The notes under the pieces are model-generated. The model did no database searches and was not told the origin of the DNA. It saw only the letters and a list, made by a program, of their open reading frames with translations. A stretch of 64,000 nucleotides of DNA from Clavelina lepadiformis (lineage: Eukaryota; Chordata; Ascidiacea; Aplousobranchia; Clavelinidae): contig NC_135242.1 of the NCBI RefSeq assembly GCF_947623445.1, positions 4,030,001-4,094,000 on the forward strand, in the 5' to 3' direction. This document shows, in pieces, positions 19,506 to 30,970 of this stretch; positions within the stretch are counted from its first letter, which is position 1; the number at the start of each line of letters is the position of its first letter. A program made the translations under genes and the position numbers.

Positions 19506-20391
19506 AGGTACCTGTGCCTAATAAGGCCCGGTCCCTAATAAGGCCCATTGCTCATATTTCGCAAACCCGTGCAAATAAATGAAAAATTTTATCCCTATAT
19601 AAAAACTAATATAAATTCATGATGGTTTACCAGATTTCATCCTTGTCACGTGATCAACCGATTCGCTAGAGCACAACAAAAATTTGATATTTGCAGTTAA
19701 GGTGGTTTTGTTAATTTAGAAAAAAAGTGAGTGAGAATTTGGCCAGTTAAATGAACTGTTGTCAGCCGGCTGAAGTTTTCATGTAACAACCAACTTAGTA
19801 TTGAAAAGGATAATGCACTTTTTTTTGCTAAAATTTTTCTGATAATAAAAATGTGACATTTTTTTCGTGGATGCCACACGCGTCTAATAAGGCCCATGCA
19901 AGATGTTTGATGGTTGATCCACCCAAAAAAAGAAAAAAGGTCTTTGCTACAAACTATTCCAGAAAAAGTACCAAAAATTGCTCAAATAATTTTGAACTGC
20001 CCAAAAATTGCCTATTTAATGACGGTTAGGGGGGCCGGTGACCCCCCGCCTGCTGCACCTATGCTGATGGGTCACATTCCTTTAAGTTTTCAACCCACGT
20101 TTGTTGGTCGTTGTCTTACACAAATTGGTGGTTGCTGTCTTGTTTTATTTGCTTAATACGATTTTTCAGCTATGTTTTGAATCAAAATACTCACAAAATT
20201 GATGGGCCATTTTTTGGAATTTTTAATTTCTTTATAAAATTTTTTTGGGGGGTTGTCAGGTATTGTGGTTTTAATATGTTGTAGTCATATACCCTCACTA
20301 ATAGAATACAATTTTTCAGTCAATTCTCATTTGTGGTTCTTTAGTTATTTTCAAAAAAGTGTTAGGTGTGCCTTATTTGGTACAGGTACCT
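19506..20391. mobile_element. TA-flanked inverted-repeat DNA transposon (non-autonomous)
   Basis: An 886-bp element. The left end reads AGGTACCTGTGCCTAATAAG and the right end, on the opposite strand, AGGTACCTGTACCAAATAAG. Each end is flanked by TA (19504-19505 and 20392-20393), as expected for a Tc1/mariner/pogo-type target duplication. The left end has a second CCTAATAAGGCCCA unit in tandem, and a third lies inside at about 19882. An 80-codon frame at 19914-20156 matches nothing I recognise. Superfamily assignment rests on the TA dinucleotide only. Confidence 0.72.
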
Positions 20392-20653
20392 TAGACTACA
20401 AAGCAATTGTTGATATGTCCAGGTTTTTGTAATTTTATCAATAACTTCGCTTGTCATGCAATCCATTAATTCAATGTGAATTTTTATTGCCATTAGTATA
20501 AGCGATGTAAATTATTTCTTTCAACACGTTTTCAGGTTGAAATGTTTACGCCTGGATGCTGGAAGAAGGCCTATAAGCTACTTAAGCGAAAGGCATCTGA
20601 AATAACCCTGAGACTCGACAATGTTCGACAAAAATCGAGATATAAGTTATAAT

Positions 20654-21161
20654 TAGGGCAAGCTTTTGCAACTTTTGCAACGTGTTTTACAGCTTCCTAA
20701 ATACTCAGATTTTATGTAATACGATGTTTTAGGCTGTTTTCAGGAATTTTATGTTGCAACTTATTTCGTTTTTACGTGCAACTTTTTACTGCAACTTTTA
20801 TCAAGTATTGCGCAAAATTGTATTTGGATCACCGATTCGAACTGAATAGTGACCTAAAAGCAATTGTAGAAATGACCCGCCTAATATCAGTCCAGAACTG
20901 TATGCCAAATTGTTAAATTGCCAAGCAACTTCAGCATGCACTGTGGAACGAAGTTTTAGCATGCTACGCAAACTGTTAGCTAAAGATCGCAATTTCTCTC
21001 CAGATAATGTTTGGAAGTATTTAGCATTACATGTAAATAAATTTTTTGAGTAAATCACTGTTGTTTAAAATGCTTGTGCATAAATAAAACTTTTTACTAC
21101 AACTTTTGCTAAAATTAAATGCAAATTTCTCTCGATTTTAATGCGACAAAAACTTGCCCTA
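20654..21161 (+). mobile_element. hAT transposon relic with transposase C-terminal fragment
   Basis: A 508-bp element with short inverted ends TAGGGCAAG...CTTGCCCTA, flanked by near-identical 8-bp duplications GTTATAAT (20646-20653) and GCTATAAT (21162-21169). On the plus strand, about 20921-21053 encodes CQATSACTVERSFSMLRKLL followed by NFSPDNVWKYLALHVNKFFE and a stop. This is the hAT C-terminal dimerisation segment (the ERSFS..R motif). The rest of the transposase is missing, so it is an internally deleted derivative that kept its coding 3' end. Confidence 0.85.
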
Positions 21162-21531
21162 GCTATAATACATATAATTCGATGATATGTAAATACATAT
21201 CGACCATTTAATCTTTAATAATCATGATATTGGACAATTAGGGATTTCTTTTTGACAAGCGAAATCATTCGGGCAACAATTTTATTTCATAAAGCCTGCT
21301 TTATTTGTACAAAAAGAAAAGTTTAATTACTCTTTTTTTCTCTAAACCTTCTTACGTCATTCTAATTTCTTTTATCAAAACGTGCGAATTTGATTTGCCT
21401 AATTTGAATTTCTATGTCATTTCCTGTTTTATTCATTTCGGAAAGGGTCGCTTGCCGAGTTACGCAACGTTAATCTTTGATTGTCCCGGATTAATAAAAG
21501 ACGAAAATGAAGACATAATTTAATTGTGGTA

Positions 21532-21678
21532 GGGTTGTACTAGACTTTACATACCAAGTGGTTGCAATAAAAGCCACAAAAGCAGGTATAAACATTTTAT
21601 TATAAAAGCGCTAACATGTTTATACCTGTTTTGTGGTTTTTATTGCAACCACTTGGTATGTAAAGTCTAGCTCAACCC
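21532..21678. repeat. Long near-perfect palindrome (foldback MITE)
   Basis: Two arms of about 64 bp separated by a short AT-rich loop. The left arm contains CTAGACTTTACATACCAAGT and the right arm ends ACTTGGTATGTAAAGTCTAG. Outer GGGTTG/CAACCC extends the symmetry to 147 bp. No target-site duplication is evident. The RNA would fold into a single long hairpin. Confidence 0.85.
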
Positions 21679-24008
21679 AAACAAAGTTATATTTCTTTGT
21701 TTTATTTAAGAGCCATCGTATCAAATTGGCGACTGGAAAACAGCGAACAATGAACAATCACAGCGTAGATGACATACATAGCTTTATCCCTTATATTTGA
21801 CTATTAAGGCAAAACCTCTGCATGAGTCGGTGACCCATTTCAGACAAAGAATACCCACATTTGCTGTAAACAAACAATCACTTGTTCGTAAACGTTTGAT
21901 GCACTTATCCCGCATTTTTTTCAGCCGCATAAGGTAAAACTACTACAGTATATAGAAGAAGTTGTGTTTAAAAACGGACCAATGTCAAAAAATAAATTAA
22001 AATTGTTCGTCTTCGGATCTTGACACACCTAGCTGCCACTTGGCCCAAAATTAAGATGAAAAAAGGAGAATAACGAACACCACGTAATAGTTAATGACGT
22101 AATACTTAATGAGTTAATAACGTAACATTTTTACCTTTATTAAAAACGTGTGCTTGGTTGTCTAACATCTACGTCACATCTGTCGTTACATGCGCGTTTT
22201 ACCTTCCCTTATTTCACGGCTTCATACGTTCGGGTATGGAGCTCACGAACGATCATGGGAAACTAACAGAAACTCAAATGAATTCTTCAATTTCGTTTTA
22301 TTCATTCTTTCGCTTCATTTGCAGAGGGGTATTGTTCGAGTTTGTGGAAGCGGCCGAAAACCTGGTAATTTCAATACAAACCTGTTTCAATAGTAACCTG
22401 TTTTAGCGTTGATCAAATGAGAAAGCCAGCTAATCCCGTCGTTGTGTCATCGGGTTCTAAAGTAATTGCTTTTGTTACGGCTTGCCGAATGCATTTTTAT
22501 CTTTGCCAATGGGCATGACTATTATGTCTTGTTTTTTTTTTGTTTAGAATTAGGTCTGCCCGCACAAAGCATTACCTTGGTTGGTAGTCCAAGCGTTTGC
22601 CCTGTTATAAGATTCATTAACTGTGATCATTGGTTTGAAAAACAGTACAACTATTTTGGGGGAAATAAAGTTAAAATGTTAACAACGCCATGCTCTCTGA
22701 TAGAGTTTTGATGTAAGCACGGATGTGTAATGACGTCATGATAAATATATGTTGTAAATGAAAAAGACCATGGTAGTTATCAAGCATGAAATGCTCTGAT
22801 TCGATTTGTAGATCTATAACAAAAGCTCAAAATAAAACGTTTGTTAAACTGGTAAAGTACTCATACGTTCTAAAACAACGAACAAACAAGACGCAGAGAG
22901 AAAAGCTTCAGATTTAGAGCAGATGGCAGGCAGTAGAAGTAAGAGTACGTATTAGAAGTAAATGGTGAAACGCCAGTTACCAGTCCGTGTGCATAGATAT
23001 CGACTTGCTTGTAGCTCAAAATAGCAAAAGTTGTTCAAAGTGCAGGTTCAAAAGCCATCTGCGCTCTTTAATGGCGCAATAGTAAACTTAGAGCAGGAAA
23101 ATATTGTTTCAAGTTGATTTAAAGCGAATATTTCGAAGTAGGGTAGTTGATTCTATGTTTGAATTTTTATAATTTTCGATTTATGAGAGAAAAATTGAAA
23201 AAATTTGCAAGTAGTAGTATGCGTACTAGATGCAACAAAAGTTGGTTGGTTTTAACGTCTTAGCTGAAATTTTATCAGAAGAAACAATGAGAAAGTTAAT
23301 ATACTTTATCTGTCTTTTATTGACGACTGTTTCCAATTTACGTCAACTACCAAATCCAAATTTCCCACCTTTGGTTTTCAACAGTGTTTTGGCTAGAGCT
23401 TATATATAGGTTAATTATTTCCCTATTGAACTTGCAAAATTTCCCACTGGTGGGAAAGTTCTCACCGTTTGAGAATCGCTGATCTAACTTCAGATCGACT
23501 AAACATTACTGAAGTCGCATTTGGTGGTTGATATCTTATTTAGATACAAGTATTTTGGGTTTCTCTGCTTTTTTGTTTTGCATGTAATGTAGATTATATG
23601 ATAGTTTTTGATTATCATAATAACTTTGATTAATGTTTTCCCGCGTGAGGAAAATTTTATGCTAAAAAATCATTTTGTTGTTTGAACATCTTTTGAAATG
23701 TAATTATCTATAGAACTGTGTGTTTAAATATCGCCGCTATTTTATTCATGAGTTTTTCCAAATTTTTTAAACGTCAATTTGCAAAAAAGCCATTCTCCTT
23801 ATGGATTAATAATAACACATTGTGTTATTACTAGGCTATATTTTGGCAAAGTCATTACTTACTACAAAGTATTAAGCAATACTAACGTATCATATATAAC
23901 AAATTATTTTTATACACACTTAAGGAAAACGGTTAAAGACGTCATTCGACAAATATAAGTGCATCAACTGGTTTGGGTCGAACTGAGAATTGGGGAGAAA
24001 ATATCCTG
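21679..24008. other. Intergenic, no gene supported
   Basis: Contains a few ORFs of 67-82 codons at 22158-22711 with no recognisable domain, and a 21-bp hairpin at 23810-23830 (TAATAACACA and its complement around one base). A segment at 23445-23474, ending GTTTGAGAATCGCTG, resembles a lone hAT terminus. Some of this may be promoter or 5' UTR of the C2HC-finger gene. Confidence 0.45.
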
Positions 24009-24738
24009 ATGTCGTTAGAGGGAATTAGTAGACGCCTTTGTGACGAGATCACTCAGCAAATAGAGCGGGAAAGGCGCCTCTCTAAAAATGAAGGAGAACC
24101 AACGTCAAGCAAGAACTTGTTGGCCGGTGAGTCTGCTGATATGATTTGTAGCGACGAGCTACCGATAATAACGGAAGAGATGAGTGGGATGTCATTTGAA
24201 ACGCGAAACCCAACCGAGCGAGCTAATCACGACGTTCTCCGGGATAATAAAAGTCCAGTTTCACCTACGACCCAAACCAAGTCGGCAGCGTCTCCAGCGC
24301 AAAGTGAATCTCGGGCAAAAGAAACTTTTCAGCTGATAAATGATTACTTCCACGCACAACTAGAACGATCGGCGCTGGCTGAGCTTTACGATCTGGGTGA
24401 ATACCCTTTCAGTGGGCAGACGACTCCTTCCTGTTACAAAGAGACATCATGTAAGCAACCTCTTCTGTCGTCTGTTTTGATAAATAATTGCTTGGCCTAA
24501 AGATGATTGTAATATCTTGATATGTAACAATACATCGGCTACAAATTTCTTTCAGGCAAAACTAAATGCTCACCGACAACGTGTTCTATTTGCCGTTTGA
24601 TCCGTAACAATTACAGAAAATATAAGAATAGAGAATGTCCAACGCCAGATTGCATAGGCACCAGCCACGCCAGTGGTCATCACGCCGGCTCATAACAGCT
24701 TTAGCGGCTGCCCAAGTAAGGATAAATTTATGAAAAAG
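24009..24738 (+). CDS. Protein with a Myt1/L3MBTL-like C2HC zinc finger; frame broken inside the finger
   Basis: Function unknown. The first ATG (24009) opens a 147-codon exon, 24009-24450: an amphipathic, charged N terminus (MSLEGISRRLCDEITQQIER), a Ser/Thr/Pro-rich middle and a short acidic/aromatic end. It splices in phase to 24556 onward, which encodes CSPTTCSICRLIRNNYRKYK and then CPTPDCIGTSHASGHHAG. That is the first part of a C2HC finger as in MYT1 or L3MBTL proteins. As read, the frame stops at 24693-24695 (193 aa). With the single T at 24690 ignored, it continues HNSFSGCPSK, which is exactly the missing His and Cys of the finger, to a good splice donor at 24738. So this is a recent frameshift, an assembly error or a decayed gene. 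Downstream exons were not found. Confidence 0.55.
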
Positions 24739-24748
24739 GTGAGGCATA

Positions 24749-25609
24749 GCTTAACACATACAGTTGATTTCTTAAATACTGAATGCAAAGCAACATGATC
24801 ATGAAACCATACTGGTACTATAGTCAGTTTGTACTTTGTGATTTTGAAACTCTTCAAGCTCTTAACAAAAGAGGAACATTAAATATCCGACACCAGGACG
24901 TCTTCGAAATGGTCACGTACAACGAAAATAAGCGGAACCAGACAAACCATCAAATGTGCATCTGAAATCTATCCGTTTTTGGATGATTCAATATCGCCGC
25001 ATCTTGTGTAGATAACAAAGAATCGCTAATAAAATACTGCCTGACAACAATATCGCAAGCATTTGTCATTCAAAAAGTGATATGTTGGGTAAAATAAATT
25101 AGCATAGTAAAGAACTCGGACGAAATACCATAGTCTCGATGACGTTCTTTCAACAGCAAAATTTTTGATTGTACAGGACTGTACTACAGTGTAATTACAT
25201 TTTTATGTGGCGCAAAATGGGAACAAGTTACGGGCGCATTGTTATGAGTTTACCTTTTAAGTACGGGAATGTTAGACCTTGATAGCTACTTACTATTAGT
25301 TTGTACTTAAACTGATCCGATCAGAAACCTAGATAATTTGTTATGGTACATTGTGTAATGACCAAGAAAACTTAGCATCTGCAAAACAATATTTCAATAA
25401 GATTTATTCCACAATGGATCAGCAATCACATGAAACAAAGCAACTTAATGAAATCATTACAAATAAGACAACAAAAACGTCAATAAAATCAGCAAATATA
25501 ACTATGAAGTGTAGAAGCTTAACACTGATTTTTATAACCTGCGCATTTACACAAGTTAAACAATTTTTCGAGTTGTGCTTTCTTCAATCACAAGTTTAGA
25601 TCACCTTCA
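24749..25609. other. No clear gene
   Basis: May hold further exons of the C2HC-finger gene. A plus-strand open stretch at 25351-25599 has a Gln/Lys/Thr-rich composition but no recognisable motif or convincing splice partners. It ends just beside the 3' end of the opposing RAMA-like gene. Confidence 0.4.
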
Positions 25610-28600
25610 TCATTTTTCATCCATTAAATGCTTGATTAATTTTTCTTCATCCCAAGGATGTTTGCTTGAAAATAAGGATGAGGTTACAAAGACTTCATCA
25701 TCTTCCACCAGCTGGAGTTTGCATTTTCTTAGATAAGAGGAAAGATCATCCAGAGGATTGGAGTAAGGAAGGGATTTTGAAACCACAGCTTGTGAATCGC
25801 TTTTTGAAAATGCTGCATTGCAAAAAGTAAACTAAGCTGTATTTTTGCCCTCTTTACAAACGTAACAATTTTCAACAAGCTTTCAAACTATTTTGGCTCC
25901 ACATCTACACAACCGTAAATACCCCACTGTACTGTGAACAGCACTTTGCTGATTTACGTGCATGACAATAGACAGCATTGAGTGTGTAGATAGATAGTGT
26001 GTATTCTGCATGTCATACCTGAGCTTGGTCCAGCTAATACAGAATCCGTGGCCAAACTAGAAACCGTTGTTTGAGATTTATGTAGAGGAATGATTCCTTT
26101 CACAGAAATATCATACAACGAAGTTCCATTGTAGAATATCTGCCGAAAACATCATAATTAGTGTACACGTTGAAACAACAAGGTCGGCATTTATACACAG
26201 ATTGAATGCAAGAGTTAAAACAATAACATTGGAGTTAATCGAATAGCGAATACAATTGAGCTAAAAATCAATGACCAAGGATCTTTCCGCTGCCTTGCAC
26301 ACGACAGATTCTAGCTGCGGTAAAGTAAAGGGTGGTAACATTGGAATTTGAAACGTATTAAGTCTATATCCACCACTAACATATTCCGAATTTACACCTT
26401 TTTAAATGCATTGATTCTAGTGCAGGTTCGGCCAAATGCTTTTATCCAAGTCATTGGTGACGTATAGATCTGGAGATCAGAGGAGAGAATTAAACCATTT
26501 CCCACAATTGAAGCTTTGTGTATTACATCTCCCTGTAAATGATTAATTACAGTAAATTAAATATTATCATATTTTGAATTAACCCCAGTACAGTATTATC
26601 AAGCTAAATACAATGTATAAAATTGTTACCTGCGCCATTTCTGAATATGACAAAACATCAATTCCTCTCTGAATCTTTTCTAATTTGAGTAAGTCACAAA
26701 AATCCAAGCGTACACTGGTTGAAGATGAAGAAACAATGGAGCCATTGTTACGTGAACAAGGCTGAGAGATGGTCTTATTCAAAACCGTTGTGGTTAAAAC
26801 AACAGGTTGCAATATTGTTGTTGTGTTGTTCTGAGTACGTATAGTGGGCAAGGTCTTTGCGAGATCAGCAGATTTAGCACCGGTAGTTAAAGGTAACGCT
26901 CTCAAAGGACTACCATTAAAATCTAAGGATACTGGCGGTGGTGTTCTTGCGTCAGCGCCATCTTGGAACTTATATACTGAAGCCTTCTTTGTCATAACAT
27001 CTTTTCTCTTTGAATGTGTCACAGCCACAATACTTTGTGGCCGACTGTCTTTTACATTTCTTTGGTTTGCTGTTAAACTTGTCGAAATCACAGGAATATA
27101 AATAATGGACTTTGTCGGAGAAATAGTCTTTGTCAAGTTCATTTTATATGTTGAGGCATTCGCACAATGTCTGGCAGACTCGACACTTAATGTGCTTGTA
27201 ATGCTGTAACAACAAGATTATTGGTGACGTCGGCAGTTTATAATATTGGCATGCAAGATCTGCGTCATTTCGAAAACTATTGTAAACTTCATACAATTCA
27301 ATTTTTCTCACATGCTGCCAGAGCTTCCAGATTGAATTTTTGAAGTAGGTCGGTCCAGTGTTTTGCAATTGGATATTGGCTAAAAATATTTTGTTTGCAT
27401 AATCTTCAGCAAATAAAAAAACGCGTGTGATACTTGATACAAAAACATTATACTGTGAACAATATCAATTCCTAAACCTGCATTTTTTTGCTTTTATACG
27501 TATGTACTTTTTAAAGTCTTTACTATAGTTGTAAGCTGCGACTAAGTTAAAAGCATAAGAATACACTAAACATTCTCTTGCTTACAGTAGTGTTGCTACT
27601 TATAGCAAAAGCTTTCCTTTTTGCACAATTTAGTTTTCCCTCCATCTGACCATATTTGACCAAGATTGTTTTTAACCTGCCCTTTCTCACATCTAACAGC
27701 TGCATCATCTCACTTTCAGTTTCACTGTCACTGCTAAAATAATATTGATGCCTGAACTAAAACTAATGAAGTTTATGCATAGACTACAGGTAGCTTATTA
27801 TGAGCAACAGAAGGCATAGATTAAAGAGTTTAGGTTAAAAAACATTTCAAATTAAAACCTATTAAAAATAAGACAGAAAAAGTAAAATCAAAGGTAACAC
27901 CCACTCTGACTCAGACGGAGATAGATTAGGCCTAACGGTGCCGACATTTTCTTTTAGCTGTTCGCTGCGAAGTTTAATCTCTTTCATGATTTTCACAGCT
28001 TGATCTGGAAAGTAACCATATTTGATGCTGGTGGGTCTTATAACTAAGTCACATTTTTAAAAAAACAGAAAAGATTGTATCCTCTCAATCAAGGTTGTAT
28101 GTGTGCATCGATACCAAAACAGAAACACAATAATTTGTTTATTTAAAACTTAAATTTTGATTGATTGAATTTTGGTCAATGAACTTTGTGTTATTGGTAA
28201 AAGCAGACTAGACGAAGTACAGCCCTAAAGGATCATCATTTCAGATTAGCTCATGTGCAAGTAAAAACAGTACTGGTGGGATTTTTTCTCAAACTCATGA
28301 TCTTTCTTTGCCAGATTTTTAATTACATTTACTTAAAACAAAAAAAACTTCTTTGTTTTGATCTAAATACTTACCTATATTTATTTGAAGCGTTGTTGAA
28401 AGTAATTTCTCAACTGAAGACAATTTTGATTCAATTATATTAAGTTCCTCCATCTGAGTGCAGTGTATCTACAACCAAAACAAATGGTAAATGCATTAAA
28501 TAAGATTTGAGTCAATAACTGCAATTTAGTAAATTATTTTCCATTGATTACTGCTTGGTTTCAATTAACAGCACAGCTATTAATAGCACTTCAATCATAA

Positions 28601-29750
28601 ATGCTTACTTTCTGTAATGATTTCTTAGAAGAACGACTAAGTGCAGCTTTCGTTGGGTTTAGCGAATTAGCTGGTTTAGCTAGCTGACCACTCAGACCAA
28701 AACTAGGACAATCATAAATTATATATTATTTTATTTTCACCTAACAAAGGTCTTACTTAACAATCCCTATGTGAATATTGCTATACTCTTATCAGACTTT
28801 CTAAGTATTCTATTCTATTCTTTCTATTCTACGACCCATTCCAAGTACAAAAAAATTGAAAATTTGGCAACATCAACTTAACAAACTGTACTGTACAGCA
28901 CTGACCCTCTTCTTGGCATTTTTCTCATTTTATAAGATGCTTTTCTGTATCTCTTGCATGTTTTATTCTGATGGAGGGTGGTGACATGTGAAGATGGTAT
29001 GATGTCATCCAAGTCAACAAAATTTTGTGTCTGATCTATAATTATATTGAATATTAACTTAGCTTAATTAGCCAAGCAAATTCAAAGCAATGGTTATTTG
29101 TGTCTGATGGTTGAAAAGGATGCAAACACACCCTATTGCTTGAAAACTGATTTAATTTTTTTTTGCAACACTGGATTTTGAAAATTTTGGGAGGCAAATC
29201 TTCGCAAAAAATCATATATCAAAGTGGTGTGAAGACTTTAAACCCTCTGTGCAAGTGGTAAGCTATCCAATTTGAGTTACCTGTTGTTAAGGGATTTAAA
29301 TTGGATCCAGGAACATATTGAACTAGAGATTTATTGTTCAAACAACTTTTATCCACTGATGCAATCACTGGCGAAGAAAAAAATAGTGGCTGCGATTTTA
29401 TTGCCACAAAAGAAACATTTGACATTGGTAAATGACTGCACTCTTCACTGTCAATGGTAGTTTGCTGCACAGAAAATTAGATGTGTAATTAAACGAATAA
29501 TACTATTTGGTTGAATATGTAAAACAACGAAAACTAAGACAAATGTATTGACTAAGGACAACATGCAATTAGGCCGACTGTTTTAACTGTATTAAGTAAT
29601 CATTATTACCTTTTCATTGCTACCCTGTATCAGACTTGGAAACAGTTCTATACTGTTATTGCTTATATTGGAAGCATCATCATCATCAGGGACAACACTT
29701 TCATTTCGATTGAAATTACATTCATGTTTGGTAGGGCTAGCTTCGTTCAT
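25610..29750 (-). CDS. Uncharacterised ~665-aa protein with a RAMA-like domain
   Basis: Twelve minus-strand exons whose phases all join: 29610-29750, 29281-29464, 28906-29035, 28609-28702, 28375-28468, 27899-28004, 27586-27733, 27312-27379, 26630-27203, 26398-26532, 26019-26139 and 25610-25812. The start is MNEASPTKHECNFNRNES. The first ~400 residues are polar and Ser-rich with a basic patch (NKTCKRYRKASYKMRKMPRR) and helical, coiled-coil-like stretches around exons 5-7. Near residues 490-580 comes LLKLEKIQRGIDVL...GDVIHKASIVGNGLIL...IYTSPMTWIKAFG...INAFKKIFYNGTSLYDI. This resembles the RAMA fold (leader helix, A-x-I-x-G-x-I strand, SPxxW, NxWxxxxYxGxxL) found in MPND and ANKRD31. The C terminus is acidic and ends WDEEKLIKHLMDEK. 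The gene structure is well supported, the domain call only moderately. The exon 6/7 donor is the least certain junction. Confidence 0.7.
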
Positions 29751-30479
29751 CCTGAAATTTGTAGAGTAATATTAGAAATGTGGTTATTGTGCTGAAAATT
29801 TTTACAATAAAAATGTTTAACTTAGATGTTAATTAAAAAAGATATATATTATATTTTCTTTTCTCTCTTGCCAATGCTTAGTGGTAAAAATGACCAACTG
29901 GTTTGTACTGGAACTAAATTTAGGGAAGACAACAAAAAAATAGCAGCCTTTTGTTAAAAATGGGTGAGCGGTAAAGAAGAAACATTGCCGTATGCAAGAA
30001 TTTGATCTCAGATAATTTGAATTGAATTATAGTAAGGTTTACATTAAAGTAAGTTTAAGTTTTAATACAGAAACTATATTATATTCTGAAATATATATAT
30101 TATGAAAGGCTACGTTTTCTCTGTTTAAGAATCTAACTTAGTCCCTTTGACCTTAGGGCCCAGTGCAGAAAGCACACACTAGTAGTTGTCATGCTTTCTA
30201 CTATATGGATTGTAATAAGTGCCACAAATGCAAGTATTAACATTGCATTTATGTAAGATGCTAACAATATCATTCGAACTAAATTTCTTTTGTATCAAAG
30301 CTCATATACATGTATTGTGATACCTGTACAGTAGTGATTCTACAGTATTTCAATGTTTAAAGTTAACTACAACAAAGTTAACTGAAATTCTATTTGAATA
30401 AGGTAAGGCATTAGGTTTAATAGCACTTGATCAGAGAAGCCTAGAACCAAAATCAAGACAGCCAAGGTGTACACTTACG

Positions 30480-30605
30480 CCTTCTCACTTGGTTTAACCC
30501 AAGTCATCCTACCATGGGCTGGGGGTTGAGCATTATTAGGTAGCTGCCCAAACGAACATAACATCATACTCATGTTTTCTACCAGTAGTTATAACACACC
30601 AACAA
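30480..30605 (+). repeat. Candidate SINE fragment
   Basis: CATGGGCTGGGGGTTGAGC, then ATTATTAGG, and later AACACACCAA, resembles the minus strand at about 60015-60110 (CATGGTTGTGGGTTCGATA, ATTATTCC, AACACACCAA). The GGTTCGA there looks like a tRNA B box. Diverged; assignment by eye. Confidence 0.35.
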
Positions 30606-30716
30606 ACAACAACAACAAAAAATCTGAGTGAAAAAAATTAACTAGGATACAACCAAAGTGGATAGTGCAGCACCTGTACGTACGAGACTCATCAAGACGC
30701 ATGTCAAACTTTGTTA

Positions 30717-30872
30717 TCTTCATGCCGATTTATAATAAATAAACAAAGAAAAAGTGTTTTTTAAATGCCAATTTATAACAAACAAACAAAGAATCGAGGT
30801 TTCAGTGTACTCCATCATGCCAAAGTTTGCATCTTTGCACGGACGATTTCTTGTCAATAACTGCCATACTTT
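30717..30872 (+). repeat. Interspersed repeat module (reference copy)
   Basis: Begins CATGCCGATTTATAATAAAT, with that 5' part duplicated in tandem at about 30767. It continues through AATCGAGGTTTCAGTG, CATCATGCCAAAGTTTGC and GCACGGACGATTTCTTG to CTGCCATACTTTC. Related pieces occur at 2145, 2866, 3180, 18371 and, as an inverted pair, at 46905-47118. MITE copy 3 follows within 10 bp. Confidence 0.6.
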
Positions 30873-30877
30873 CAAAA

Positions 30878-30970
30878 ATATAAATGTGCATAACCACATG
30901 ATGCATTTGTATATTAGACCCTAGCTGCTCCAATTTTGACGTCATTTGGTTGTGCACTTCTGTACTCAAC
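30878..30970. mobile_element. MITE, CRE-bearing family, copy 3
   Basis: The left inverted end is degraded (AAATGTGCATAACCA). The right end keeps TGGTTGTGCACTTCTGTACT. The interior has an intact TGACGTCA at about 30937. Confidence 0.65.

Noticed and set aside
20801-21058. Minus-strand 85-codon ORF
   Set aside because: It is the shadow of the plus-strand hAT C-terminal segment, which has the recognisable motif.
23445-23474. Lone hAT-like terminus GTTTGAGAATCGCTG
   Set aside because: There is no partner end nearby; too short to call.
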